Origin: Limnohabitans sp. 2KL-1
GTDB taxonomy: Bacteria > Pseudomonadota > Gammaproteobacteria > Burkholderiales > Burkholderiaceae_C
Length of the DNA stretch: 64,000 nucleotides
Reading direction: 5' to 3'
NCBI RefSeq assembly: GCF_003063435.1
Contig: NZ_NESL01000001.1
Span: 62,001 to 126,000 of the forward strand
Positions 18,570-27,108 of the stretch are shown piece after piece. The notes below the pieces were generated by a model. That model ran no database searches and was not told the DNA's origin. It saw nothing but the letters and a program-made list of their open reading frames with translations. Position 1 is the stretch's first letter. Every line of letters starts with the position of its first letter. A program made the position numbers and the translations under genes.

Positions 18570-20159
18570 TCAAACCTGATCCAGCCCCGCCCGTGTGGCA
18601 TCTGCTTGCAGGCTGATCTTTGCTTTGTCGTCCTCGCTCATCTTGCCCACATGCTTGACCATGAGCGCGGTGCGCGGGTTGCCGGCAAAGTCTTGCTCAT
18701 GGCGGATCAGGAAATCCCAATACAGCGTGGTCATCGGGCAGGCGCTGGGGCCGGTGCGCACTTCGGGCTGGTACCGGCAGCCTTTGCAGTAGTTGCTCAT
18801 GCGGCTGATGTATTGGCCGCTGGCCACATAGGGTTTGCTGGTGAAGCGTCCGCCGTTGGCGTGCAGGGCCATGCCCAAGGTGTTGGGCGTTTCCACCCAC
18901 TCCACCGCGTCCACGTACATGGCGCGGTACCAAGCGCTGACCTGCTGGGGTGACAAGCCCGCCAGCACCGCAAATTGCCCCGTGACCATGAGCCGCTGGA
19001 TGTGGTGGGCATAGCCGTGCTGCAGGCTTTGGCCGATGGTCGCTTGCATGCAGGCCATGTGGGTGTCGCCCGTCCAGTACCACTTGGGCAGGTCGCGGGT
19101 GTGGCCGTAGTGGTTGGCTTCGGCCATGTGCGGCATGTCCAGCCAATAAACCCCGCGAATGAACTCGCGCCAGCCCAGCACCTGGCGGATGAAGCCCTCC
19201 ACACTCGCCAGCGGCAAGCCCCGCGTGTGATAGGCCTGCTCGGCCGCTTCGATGACTTCGCGCGGGTTGAGCAAATGCAGGTTCAGGCTGCTGCCCACCA
19301 GCGCGTGCCAGCCAAAAGGCAGCGTGGTCCACATGGCGTCTTGCCAGGCGCCAAAGTTTTCGAGCCGCTGGTCGATGAAGTGCTGCAAGGCGACCAGCGC
19401 GTCTTTGCGGGTCACGGGCCAAGCGAAGTGATCGAGCGTGCCCGGGTGCCCGGCAAAGCGTGTTTGCACCAGGGTGATCACGTCTTGCGTCACGCGGTCG
19501 GGCGCAAAGCGCGCAGGCGGGGGCACGGTGCCGGGGCCTTTGGCCCCAAATCCTTTGCGGTTGTCGGCATCAAAATTCCATTGCCCGCCGATGGGCTCTT
19601 TGCCTTCCATCAGCACACCGTGGCGTTTGCGCATCTCGCGGTAAAAGAACTCCATGCGCAGCTCTTTTTTGTCGCCCGCCCATTTGGCGAATTCGGCGCG
19701 GCTGCACAAAAAGTGCGTGTCATTGACCCAGCGCAGCAGCACTTGGGCCTGCGCTGCGGCGTCTTCGATCAGCCGCTCCATGCGCCAGGCCCCGGTTTCC
19801 ATGACCACCAGTGCCTTGGGCCTGTGGGTGTTCAGCGCGTGCGCCAGCCGTCCGGCAAAGTCGCCGGGCAGGCTTGATTCGTCCACCTTCATATAAGTAC
19901 AAGGCCAGCGGCGGCGGTGGGCTTCGTTGGCGAAATGCCGCATGCCCGATAAGAAGATGGCAATGCGGGCCTGGTGGTTCCAGACTTCACCCGCTTCGCT
20001 GTCGGCCTCGATCATCAAAAGCCGGTCTTGGGCCGGGTCAAAACCATCGAGCGCCGGGCTGTCCCAGCCCAGTTGATCGCCCAGCACCAGCACCAGATGG
20101 CGGCAGGGCGTGAGCGCTTGGGGTGCAGGCAGGCCTGCAGTGTCCGTTTTGTGTGTCAT
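18570..20159 (-). CDS. FeS-containing cryptochrome/photolyase (PhrB/CryB type)
   Basis: The 529-residue protein starts at 20159, just after the DUF2256 stop at 20162; a longer frame to 20306 overlaps that gene and is not used. It has an N-terminal Rossmann-like domain (LVLVLGDQLGWDSPAL) and a C-terminal FAD-binding helical domain (LPLASVEGFIRQVLGWREFI). Four Cys at 370, 458, 461 and 474 have the same spacing (88, 3, 13) as the 4Fe-4S ligands described for Agrobacterium PhrB. Members repair (6-4) UV photoproducts or act as blue-light sensors, using FAD and often a lumazine antenna. The linked DUF2256 gene and divergent lipid operon suggest a light-response locus. Confidence 0.93.
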   Translation of the reverse strand: MTHKTDTAGLPAPQALTPCRHLVLVLGDQLGWDSPALDGFDPAQDRLLMIEADSEAGEVWNHQARIAIFLSGMRHFANEAHRRRWPCTYMKVDESSLPGDFAGRLAHALNTHRPKALVVMETGAWRMERLIEDAAAQAQVLLRWVNDTHFLCSRAEFAKWAGDKKELRMEFFYREMRKRHGVLMEGKEPIGGQWNFDADNRKGFGAKGPGTVPPPARFAPDRVTQDVITLVQTRFAGHPGTLDHFAWPVTRKDALVALQHFIDQRLENFGAWQDAMWTTLPFGWHALVGSSLNLHLLNPREVIEAAEQAYHTRGLPLASVEGFIRQVLGWREFIRGVYWLDMPHMAEANHYGHTRDLPKWYWTGDTHMACMQATIGQSLQHGYAHHIQRLMVTGQFAVLAGLSPQQVSAWYRAMYVDAVEWVETPNTLGMALHANGGRFTSKPYVASGQYISRMSNYCKGCRYQPEVRTGPSACPMTTLYWDFLIRHEQDFAGNPRTALMVKHVGKMSEDDKAKISLQADATRAGLDQV

Positions 20160-20161
20160 GC

Positions 20162-20359
20162 TCAGCGCTCGGTGCGGGGTTGGGGTGGCGCTGAAGGGGC
20201 GGCTTTGGATTTGGCGGCGCGGCAGCGGTCGCTGCAGTACAACACGTTGTCCCAGTTTTTGGCCCAGCTTTTGCGCCAGCTCATGGCGCGGCCACAGACC
20301 GCGCAAGGTTTTTGCGGCAAATCCTGCTTGTTCCCTTTAAAACCCGAGGGTTTGGGCAT
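20162..20359 (-). CDS. DUF2256 zinc-ribbon protein
   Basis: The 65-residue protein starts at 20359 (MPKPSGFKGNKQDLPQKPC) and matches DUF2256. Two CxxC-like pairs are visible: CAVC at 19-22 and CSDRC at 43-47, expected to bind zinc. 'RAMSWRKSWAKNWDNVLYC' is the conserved centre. It lies two bases upstream of the cryptochrome/photolyase gene on the same strand, an association common in proteobacteria. No function is established for the family. The longer open frame to 20470 runs into the divergent promoter region and is rejected. Confidence 0.85.
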   Translation of the reverse strand: MPKPSGFKGNKQDLPQKPCAVCGRAMSWRKSWAKNWDNVLYCSDRCRAAKSKAAPSAPPQPRTER

Positions 20360-20446
20360 GCGGTTCTCCAATGAAAATGGGGCGGCGTGACAATCCGCAC
20401 AAACAAGTTTAAACTGATCAGTCACAAAATGAATTTTGAAGTGCAA
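20360..20446. promoter_or_regulatory. Divergent promoter region with palindrome, photolyase and lipid operons
   Basis: The 87 bases separate DUF2256 from the glutathione peroxidase start. A perfect 10-base palindrome, ACTGATCAGT, sits at 20413-20422, preceded by GTTTAAAC. TGATC is the core of the -35 element of ECF11 (RpoE/ChrR) promoters, but I could not place a matching -10 element at the right distance for either gene, so this stays a candidate operator only. Confidence 0.4.
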
Positions 20447-21070
20447 ATGAATCACTCTTGGGTAAATCACTGGGGCGGTCGCCTGATTTTGGCGCTGTTG
20501 GCGGCTGTTTTGGGCCTGGGCTTGGAAGCGGCTCAGGCCAGTACATCAGCAGCCCCGTCCACCAGCGCTACCCCCAGTGGAGCCCTTTGCCCCACCCTTC
20601 TGAACCACACGTTTGAGCGTTTGCAGGATGAAAAGCCCCAGTCGCTGTGTCAGTACGCGGGCAAAGTGGTGCTGGTGGTCAACACCGCCAGTTTTTGCGG
20701 TTTCACCTCGCAGTACAAAGGGCTGGAGGCGCTGAACACCCAATACAAAGACAAGGGCCTGGTGGTGCTGGGCTTCCCGTCGAATGACTTTGCGCAGGAA
20801 AAAGCCAGCAACAAAGAGATCGCTGACTTTTGCGAAAGCACTTTTGGCGTGAAATTCCCCATGTTCACCAAAACACAGGTCACCGGCGATGGCGCTGCGC
20901 CCTTGTTCAAACAGCTCACCGTACAAACCGGCCAGAAGCCGCGTTGGAACTTTCACAAATACCTGATCGGCCGTGACGGCAAGGTGATTGACCAATACAA
21001 CAGCATGATTGGCCCGGAGAGCAAAACCCTGGTGTCGGCCATCGATAAAGCCCTGAAAGCCAAGCCATGA
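20447..21070 (+). CDS. Exported glutathione peroxidase family protein
   Basis: From 20447 the 207-residue protein opens with a signal peptide (MNHSWVNHWGGRLILALLAAVLG, cleavage near AQAS). Cys84 in 'NTASFCGFT' is the peroxidatic residue, in place of Sec. Trp is present in 'WNFHKYLI'. The usual 'FPCNQF' is 'FPSNDF', so the resolving Cys is missing and the Gln of the catalytic tetrad has become Asp. It probably reduces lipid or organic peroxides in the periplasm. It is the first gene of a nine-gene operon, and its stop overlaps the next start as ATGA. An earlier ATG at 20429 is possible. Confidence 0.9.
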   Translation: MNHSWVNHWGGRLILALLAAVLGLGLEAAQASTSAAPSTSATPSGALCPTLLNHTFERLQDEKPQSLCQYAGKVVLVVNTASFCGFTSQYKGLEALNTQYKDKGLVVLGFPSNDFAQEKASNKEIADFCESTFGVKFPMFTKTQVTGDGAAPLFKQLTVQTGQKPRWNFHKYLIGRDGKVIDQYNSMIGPESKTLVSAIDKALKAKP

Positions 21071-22410
21071 GCCCGACGACAAAGCCGCGCATGAAACTGG
21101 CCATCGTGGGTTCGGGCATTTCCGGCCTGGCCGTGGCCCACACCCTGAAAGACCACGCCGACATCACCGTGTTCGAGGCGGGCGATTATTTCGGCGGCCA
21201 CACCCACACGGTGGACGTGACGCTGCCCACGCCGCAGGGCCTGGTGACGCACGGCGTGGACACCGGCTTTTTGGTGTTCAACGAACGCACCTACCCCAAC
21301 CTGATCAACCTGTTTGCCGAGTTGGGTGTGGAAACCGCGCCGTCGGACATGTCGTTTTCGGTCAAGGTGCCGGGCGCTCTGAACGGCAAAACCCTGGAGT
21401 GGAGTGGTACCGACCTGAACAGCGTGTTCGCGCAGCGCGGCAACCTGGTCAACCCACGTTTTTGGCGCATGCTGGCCGATGTGATGCGCTTCAACGCCCT
21501 GTGCACCCGCATCGCCAAAGAGCAGCGCGAGAAAGAATTGCAGCAGCCGCTGAGCGAATTTTTGAAAACGCACAAATTCAGCGAGCCGTTTCGAGATTGG
21601 TATTTCCTGCCCATGCTGGGCTGCATCTGGAGTTGCCCGACCGATCAGATGCTGCAGTTCCCGGTGGCCACCATGATCCGGTTTTGCCACAACCACGGCT
21701 TGATTCAAGTGACCAACCGCCCGCAGTGGTTCAGTGTGGTGGGTGGTGCCCGCAACTACGTTGAGAAGATTTTGGCGGGCGTGCACGACAAACGCTTGAA
21801 CACCCCCGTGCGCCTGATCGAGCGCGATGCGCAAGGCGTGCGCATCATCACCGACGGCCATGCCGAGCGCTTTGACCAAGTGGTCATTGCCACCCACACC
21901 GACCAGGCTTTGAGTTTGCTGCGCGCACCCAGCACGTACGAGCGCAGCCTGCTGGGTGCCATCCGCTACCAGGACAACCGCGCCGTGCTGCACACCGATG
22001 CCAGCGTGCTGCCCGCCAACCCCAAGACCTGGGCCGCGTGGAACTACGAACGCGCCGCCAGCAGCGAGCGCGAATCCTCGCGCGTGTGTCTGCACTACCT
22101 GCTCAACCGTTTGCAACGCATCCCGTTTGCCCAGCCCGTGGTGGTCTCGCTCAACCCGCTGCAGGCCATTGACCCGGCCACCATCGTGGGTGAATACGAC
22201 TACGCGCACCCCGTGTTTGACCTGGCCGCCATCGAGGCGCAAAAGCGCCTGCCCTTGCTGCAAGGCCAGCAGCACACTTGGTATGCCGGGGCTTGGACAG
22301 GTTATGGCTTCCACGAAGACGGCCTGAAGTCGGGCCTGCAAGTGGGCCGCGCCCTGCTCAAACTCATTCACGAACAGGCCAGCCCTGTTCAGGACAGACT
22401 GGCTGCATGA
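21067..22410 (+). CDS. FAD-dependent oxidoreductase (NAD(P)-binding, amine-oxidase fold)
   Basis: The 447-residue protein has an N-terminal Rossmann FAD motif (LAIVGSGISGLAVAHTL, about 11-27) followed by 'VFEAGDYFGGHTHTVDV', typical of COG2907 flavoproteins. 'GVDTGFLVFNERTYPNL' and 'WYAGAWTGYGFHEDGL' near the C-terminus are the other family marks. COG2907 genes sit next to DUF1365 and a CFA-type methyltransferase in many bacteria, and a member of this set (UfaO) was linked to furan fatty acid formation in Rhodobacter. A role in oxidising modified unsaturated acyl chains is inferred. It overlaps both neighbours by ATGA junctions. Confidence 0.9.
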   Translation: MSPTTKPRMKLAIVGSGISGLAVAHTLKDHADITVFEAGDYFGGHTHTVDVTLPTPQGLVTHGVDTGFLVFNERTYPNLINLFAELGVETAPSDMSFSVKVPGALNGKTLEWSGTDLNSVFAQRGNLVNPRFWRMLADVMRFNALCTRIAKEQREKELQQPLSEFLKTHKFSEPFRDWYFLPMLGCIWSCPTDQMLQFPVATMIRFCHNHGLIQVTNRPQWFSVVGGARNYVEKILAGVHDKRLNTPVRLIERDAQGVRIITDGHAERFDQVVIATHTDQALSLLRAPSTYERSLLGAIRYQDNRAVLHTDASVLPANPKTWAAWNYERAASSERESSRVCLHYLLNRLQRIPFAQPVVVSLNPLQAIDPATIVGEYDYAHPVFDLAAIEAQKRLPLLQGQQHTWYAGAWTGYGFHEDGLKSGLQVGRALLKLIHEQASPVQDRLAA

Positions 22411-23183
22411 AGCCTGTCACCGCGCTCATCGGCTGGGGCCAGGTGCGGCACACGCGGCATCGTCCCGCGCACCACGCCTTCGTCTACCCGACGGCGTTTT
22501 TGATGTTGCCCATGCGCAGCGTGCAGGCGAGCGCGTGCCGCACCGATCTGGCCATCAACCGCAGCGCCTGGTTCGCCTTCCATGACGCTGACCACGGGGA
22601 TGGCCGCCCGGCCGAGAGAGGCGGGGCGCTGGCCTGGCTGGACGAATTGCTGCAAAAAGAAGGCATCCATGACGCCACAGGCGAGGTCTGGCTGCAGGCC
22701 TTTCCTCGGGTGCTGGGCCATGCCTTCAAGCCCGTGAGCTTTTGGTACGCGCACCGCGCCGATGGCAGCCTGGCCGCCATCGTGGCCGAGGTGAACAACA
22801 CCTTTGGTGAGCGCCACTGCTACCTGCTGCCCGAACCGCCCTACGGCCAAACGATCCTCGCCAATAAGGTGTTCCACGTCTCGCCCTTTTGCGATGTGCA
22901 AGGCGAGTACCGTTTCCGCTTCATGCGCACGCAACACAATGGCCAAGACCGCATCGTGGCGCGTGTGGACCACGCCGATGCCGACGGCCCCTTGATCGAC
23001 ACCAGCTGGAGCGGCGTGCTGGAACCCGCCACCGCAGCCGCCTTGCGCCGCGTGATGTGGCGCTTTCCGCTGCTGACCTTTGGCGTGGTGGCCCGCATCC
23101 ATTGGCATGCGCTTTTGCTGTGGCTGAAAAAAGTACCGTTTTGGCGCAAGCCCGAACCCCCTCGCGATTTTGTGACCCGATGA
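22407..23183 (+). CDS. DUF1365 domain-containing protein
   Basis: The start at 22407 overlaps the upstream stop as ATGA, giving a 258-residue protein. 'GQVRHTRHRPAHHAFVYPTAFLML', quoted here only in part as RHTRHRPAHHAFVYPT, and 'VLGHAFKPVSFWYAH' with 'AEVNNTFGERHCYLL' and 'KVFHVSPF' define DUF1365. The family is of unknown biochemistry but is almost always encoded between a COG2907 flavoprotein and a CFA-type methyltransferase, as here. A hydrophobic segment near 220-235 (LLTFGVVARIHWHALLLWL) suggests membrane association. Confidence 0.92.
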   Translation: MKPVTALIGWGQVRHTRHRPAHHAFVYPTAFLMLPMRSVQASACRTDLAINRSAWFAFHDADHGDGRPAERGGALAWLDELLQKEGIHDATGEVWLQAFPRVLGHAFKPVSFWYAHRADGSLAAIVAEVNNTFGERHCYLLPEPPYGQTILANKVFHVSPFCDVQGEYRFRFMRTQHNGQDRIVARVDHADADGPLIDTSWSGVLEPATAAALRRVMWRFPLLTFGVVARIHWHALLLWLKKVPFWRKPEPPRDFVTR

Positions 23184-24460
23184 ACACTGGACCCCACCGG
23201 ATGCCCACCACGATGAAGACCGCCAACCCTGCCACTGCTTTGGGTGCATCCAGCGCCGCAGCGCAGATCCCGCACGCGAGCTTGCCCAAAGCCGCCACAC
23301 GTTTGTTGGGATTGCTTGCACGCCTGAAAATCGGCACCCTCACCCTGCACGCGCCCGATGGTAATTTTCAGGTGTTTGGCACGCACGAGGCCCCGTTTGC
23401 GGCCCTGCACATCCACCGCTGGTCGGTCTGCGCCGAGGTGCTCAAGTCGGGCGACATCGGCTTTGCCGAAGGCTACATGGCAGGCGACTGGGACACACCC
23501 GATCTGGCAGGTTTGCTGCGCCTGTTGATCGCCAACCGCACGCAAATTGAGGGCGCGATTTACGGTCATTGGCTCGGGCGTTTGCTCTACCGCGTCAAGC
23601 ACCTGCTCAACCGCAACAACCGCAGCAACAGCCGCAAGAACATTCACGCGCATTACGACCTGGGCAATGCGTTTTACGAGCTGTGGCTGGACGGCACGAT
23701 GAACTATTCGTCGGCCTGGTTTGAAGGCGACCATACGCAAGACATGGCCGAGGCTCAAAAAGCCAAAGTGCGCCGCGCCCTGCGCATGGTGAATGCCCAG
23801 CCGGGTGACCGCGTGCTGGAGATCGGTTGCGGCTGGGGTGCTTTGGCCGAATCGGCCACCACCGAATTTGGTGCCCACATCACAGGCGTGACGCTGTCGA
23901 CCGAGCAGCTGGCTTTTGCCCAGACCCGCATGCAATCGCATGGCGTGCAGCAAAGCGCTGACTTGCGCTTGCAAGACTACCGCGACATCAACGACGGCCC
24001 GTACGACGCGATCTGCTCGATCGAGATGATCGAGGCGGTGGGGCAAGAATATTGGCCCACCTACTTCCAGACGGTGAGCCGTTTGCTCAAGCCCGGTGGC
24101 CGTGCTTGTATCCAGAGCATCACCATCGACGACGCACTGTTCGAGCGTTATTTGAATTCCACCGACTTCATCCAGCAGTACATCTTTCCGGGCGGCTGCT
24201 TGCCCAGCCCCAGTGAGTTCCGCAAGCAGGCCCAGGCTGCGGGGTTGCAGGTGGTGGATGAGCTGAATTTCGGTCCCGACTACGCCGAGACGCTGCGCCG
24301 TTGGCGCGAGAGTTTCATGGCGCAACTGGGCACGGTGCGGACCTTGAAATTTGACGAGCGCTTTATCCGCTTGTGGGCTTTTTACCTGGCGTACTGCGAA
24401 GCCGCGTTCGATGAGGCCAACATCGACGTGATCCAGTTCACTTTGGCCAAACCGGGTTGA
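23180..24460 (+). CDS. Cyclopropane-fatty-acid-synthase-like SAM methyltransferase
   Basis: With the start at 23180 (ATGA overlap with DUF1365) the protein has 426 residues; ATGs at 23201 and 23213 are alternatives. The SAM-binding motif is 'VLEIGCGWGALAE', preceded by the CFA hallmarks 'HYDLGNAFYELWLD' and 'MNYSSAWF'. 'IEMIEAVGQEYWPTYFQ' and 'FIFPGGCLPS'-like 'YIFPGGCLPS' also fit. CFA enzymes methylate double bonds of phospholipid acyl chains at the membrane. In this gene set the product may be a methylated intermediate of furan fatty acids (UfaM-like) rather than a cyclopropane; sequence alone cannot separate them. Confidence 0.92.
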   Translation: MNTGPHRMPTTMKTANPATALGASSAAAQIPHASLPKAATRLLGLLARLKIGTLTLHAPDGNFQVFGTHEAPFAALHIHRWSVCAEVLKSGDIGFAEGYMAGDWDTPDLAGLLRLLIANRTQIEGAIYGHWLGRLLYRVKHLLNRNNRSNSRKNIHAHYDLGNAFYELWLDGTMNYSSAWFEGDHTQDMAEAQKAKVRRALRMVNAQPGDRVLEIGCGWGALAESATTEFGAHITGVTLSTEQLAFAQTRMQSHGVQQSADLRLQDYRDINDGPYDAICSIEMIEAVGQEYWPTYFQTVSRLLKPGGRACIQSITIDDALFERYLNSTDFIQQYIFPGGCLPSPSEFRKQAQAAGLQVVDELNFGPDYAETLRRWRESFMAQLGTVRTLKFDERFIRLWAFYLAYCEAAFDEANIDVIQFTLAKPG

Positions 24461-24465
24461 TCTTC

Positions 24466-25104
24466 ATGCGCGCCATGACCTGCACGCCGATGGCTTTGAC
24501 CAACCAGCGGGCCACAGGCCCCGGTTGGCGGGGCTGGTGTCTGTGCTGTGGGCTGAGCGCGCTGTTGTTCGGTGCCGCGCCCTTGCAGGCTCAAGCTCTG
24601 GCGTCTGCGCCCAACAGCCCGATTGCCGAATTCAAGCGCCCCGAAGTCAGCGCCTTGTCTGGGGCCGTGCCAACGGCACCTGTGCGTTTGCGAGTTTGGG
24701 GTTTTGAGGTGTACGACGCGCGCTTGTGGACGCCTGCGACCTTTCGGCACAGCCAATATGCGCAGCACCCCTTTGCGCTGGAGTTGCAGTACCTGCGGCG
24801 GCTGGAAGGCGCAGCCATTGCCAGTCGCTCGATCGACGAAATGCGCCGTGTGGGCAAATTCACTGAAGCCCAGGCCCAAATCTGGCAATCGGCCATGCGG
24901 GCACTGTTTCCCAACGTGGGCGCTGGCGAGCGCATCACGGGCATCAACCTGCCGGGCGTGGGGGCCGAGTTCTGGGTCAATGGCCAGCGCGTGGGCACGG
25001 TCAATGACAGCGACTTTGCGCGCCTGTTTTTTGGCATCTGGCTGGATGAACGTACCTCCGAGCCCAAGATGCGCAGCCAGTTGTTGCAAGGCCTGACGCC
25101 ATGA
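24466..25104 (+). CDS. Chalcone-isomerase-like exported protein
   Basis: The frame can start with TTG at 24457 overlapping the upstream stop, or ATG at 24466; I use the ATG, giving 212 residues. The N-terminus has a signal peptide (about residues 20-45, ending near LQAQA). The core 'LRVWGFEVYDARLWTP', 'ALELQYLRRLEGAAIASRSIDEMRR' (shown in part: ALELQYLRRLEG) and 'ITGINLPGVGAEFWVNG' match bacterial chalcone-isomerase-like proteins. Known bacterial members lack proven isomerase activity and may bind fatty acids. Its place between the CFA-type enzyme and a transporter fits a lipid-handling role. Confidence 0.85.
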   Translation: MRAMTCTPMALTNQRATGPGWRGWCLCCGLSALLFGAAPLQAQALASAPNSPIAEFKRPEVSALSGAVPTAPVRLRVWGFEVYDARLWTPATFRHSQYAQHPFALELQYLRRLEGAAIASRSIDEMRRVGKFTEAQAQIWQSAMRALFPNVGAGERITGINLPGVGAEFWVNGQRVGTVNDSDFARLFFGIWLDERTSEPKMRSQLLQGLTP

Positions 25105-26480
25105 GTGACGGGCCTGCACTGCTGACCCCGCTGCGCAATCCCGGTACGGCCCCGTCGCAGTCCCCGTCCAGGGTGACCGTCTCCACGGTCGCGTCTTATG
25201 GCGTGTTGGGTTTGCCTTTGGCCTTTGTGGCGTTGCCGGTCTATGTGCATCTGCCCAATTTGTACGCCCAGCAATATGGCGTGCCGCTGGCGGCGTTGGG
25301 CGGTGTGCTGCTGCTCAGTCGCAGCATCGACGCGGTGGTGGATCCGTGGCTGGGTCGCTGGGGTGACCGGTTGTACCGACATTCGTGGCGGGCTGTTTGG
25401 CTGGCTGCGTTGTTGCTGGCGCTGGCCGTCGCTTTGGGTTTTGCGGCCTTGTTTTTTCCACCCGCAGCGGCTTTGTCGCCCATGGGTTTGCTGGTGTGGG
25501 TGGGTGCAGCGCTGACGCTCAGCCACCTGGCCTACAGCGGGCTGGGCATCTTGCACCAGGCCTGGGCAGCGCTGCAGGGCGGGGGCGGTCTCGCGCAAAG
25601 CCGTTGGGTCGCCTGGCGCGAAGGCTTTGCGCTGGTGGGGGTGTTGCTGGCGTCGGCTTTGCCCGCACTGTGGGGCTGGGGGCTGACCACTGCTTTGCTG
25701 GTCGTGATGCTGGCGCTCGGTTTGTTCGCCTGGCAGCGCACGGCTCAATCTGCTTGGACACTGGATGCGGATGCGGATGCGCAAGCGCAGGCCAGGCTTG
25801 CGGCCAGCAGCCTCTGGCAGCCGTGGAAATATGCAGGCTTTCGTCGCCTGTTGACGGTGTTCATGCTCAACGGCCTGGCCAGCGCCGTGCCCGCCACGTT
25901 GGTGCTGTTTTTTGTACAAGACCTGTTGCAAGCGCCCAAGGCCATGGAGCCATTGTTTCTGGGTTTGTACTTCGCTGCCGGGGCCTTGTCGTTTCCACTG
26001 TGGCTGAAGGTGATCGACCGCATCGGGCTATTGCGCACCTGGGCCACGGGCATGGCTTTGTCGGTGTTGGCTTTTGTCAGCGTGGTCACCTTGGGCGCGG
26101 GTGACACCATCGGCTTTTTGGTGGTTTGCGCCTTGTCAGGTATGGCGCTGGGTGCCGATCTCACCGTGCCCGGTGCCCTGCTCAACCAGCTCATTGACCG
26201 CTGCGGCGAGCGGGGCCGCACAGACGGTGCGTTCATGGGCTGGTGGAATTTGGCGACCAAACTCAATCTGGCTTTGGCCGCTGGGCTGTCCTTGCCATTG
26301 CTCGGCCTGTGGGGTTATGCCCCGGGACGGCAAGACGCCGATGCCGTGCTGGCACTGGGCTTGGCCTATGGCTTGCTGCCTTGCGTGTTCAAGTTGCTGG
26401 CTGGGCTGGTTTTGTATGCAGGCCTGATGCGTCGGCCTGATTTGATTTCGGGGCCCGACACGGCCCACCCTTCGGCATGA
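25101..26480 (+). CDS. MFS transporter (GPH cation symporter-like)
   Basis: This 459-residue protein has twelve predicted membrane segments. 'LSRSIDAVVDPWLGRWGD' matches the conserved Asp-containing motif of the glycoside-pentoside-hexuronide:cation symporter family (DP..G..SD-like). The start overlaps the previous stop as ATGA. Related genes annotated as sugar:cation symporters occur in the same stress cluster in Rhodobacter (RSP_1089 type), where the substrate is unknown; a lysolipid or lipid-derived substrate is a reasonable inference. An Asp/Ala-rich cytoplasmic loop lies near residue 215. Confidence 0.88.
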   Translation: MSDGPALLTPLRNPGTAPSQSPSRVTVSTVASYGVLGLPLAFVALPVYVHLPNLYAQQYGVPLAALGGVLLLSRSIDAVVDPWLGRWGDRLYRHSWRAVWLAALLLALAVALGFAALFFPPAAALSPMGLLVWVGAALTLSHLAYSGLGILHQAWAALQGGGGLAQSRWVAWREGFALVGVLLASALPALWGWGLTTALLVVMLALGLFAWQRTAQSAWTLDADADAQAQARLAASSLWQPWKYAGFRRLLTVFMLNGLASAVPATLVLFFVQDLLQAPKAMEPLFLGLYFAAGALSFPLWLKVIDRIGLLRTWATGMALSVLAFVSVVTLGAGDTIGFLVVCALSGMALGADLTVPGALLNQLIDRCGERGRTDGAFMGWWNLATKLNLALAAGLSLPLLGLWGYAPGRQDADAVLALGLAYGLLPCVFKLLAGLVLYAGLMRRPDLISGPDTAHPSA

Positions 26481-26514
26481 AGCCGCTTTGACATTCGACA
26501 ACGGGAGCCTCCCC

Positions 26515-27108
26515 ATGAGCCCACACAACGCCATGATCCACCGCCGTACCGCTCTGACCCGTCTGGGCGCTTTGTCCGTGGTGGCGACCACGCCATTCCT
26601 GGCCAGCTGCGCCGGGCCGCAGGTGCAAAACTACGCGCAAGAAAAACCGCAACTGGACTTGCGTACTTACTTCAACGGCACCATCGATGCCTGGGGTGTG
26701 TTCACCGACCGCAGTGGCCAAGTCGTCAAGCGCTTCACGGTGGTCATGGACTGCAACTGGAATGGTGACGAAGGCGTGCTGGACGAAGCCTTTGTCTACT
26801 CAGACGGGACGAAGCAGCGCCGCATCTGGAAACTCAAGGCTGGGCCGAACGGTGTCTACACCGGCCGCGCCGACGACGTGGTGGGCGAGGCCTCGGGCCA
26901 GGTCAGCGGCAACGCTTTCCGCTGGGGCTATACGCTGGCGCTGCCAGTCGATGGCCGTGTCTGGCATGTTGATTTTGATGACTGGATGTACCTGATGGAC
27001 GAGCGCGTCATGCTCAACAAAGCCACCATGAGCAAATGGGGCGTGAAGCTGGGCGAGGTCACTTTGTCGTTCACGCGCCGCACGCCTTTGGCGGCGAAGT
27101 CGGGTTGA
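26515..27108 (+). CDS. DUF3833 lipoprotein
   Basis: The start at 26515 follows a GGGAG site; an upstream TTG at 26488 is less likely. The 197-residue protein has an N-terminal HRRTALTRLG twin-arginine-like stretch, then a lipobox ending LASC, so it is probably an exported lipoprotein. 'LDLRTYFNGTIDAWGVFTDRSG' (in part: YFNGTIDAWGVFTDRSG) and 'DFDDWMYLMDERVMLNKATM' (in part: WMYLMDERVMLNKA) define DUF3833. The function of this family is not established. It is a regular partner of the DUF1365/CFA set. Confidence 0.88.
   Translation: MSPHNAMIHRRTALTRLGALSVVATTPFLASCAGPQVQNYAQEKPQLDLRTYFNGTIDAWGVFTDRSGQVVKRFTVVMDCNWNGDEGVLDEAFVYSDGTKQRRIWKLKAGPNGVYTGRADDVVGEASGQVSGNAFRWGYTLALPVDGRVWHVDFDDWMYLMDERVMLNKATMSKWGVKLGEVTLSFTRRTPLAAKSG

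Noticed and set aside
20415..20442. ECF11 (RpoE/ChrR) promoter upstream of the glutathione peroxidase
   Set aside because: TGATCA followed 17 bases later by GAAGT is only a partial match, and the transcript would start after the start codon.
20953..22371. 472-codon minus-strand frame over the flavoprotein gene
   Set aside because: The plus strand encodes a full COG2907 flavoprotein; the antisense product has no family features.
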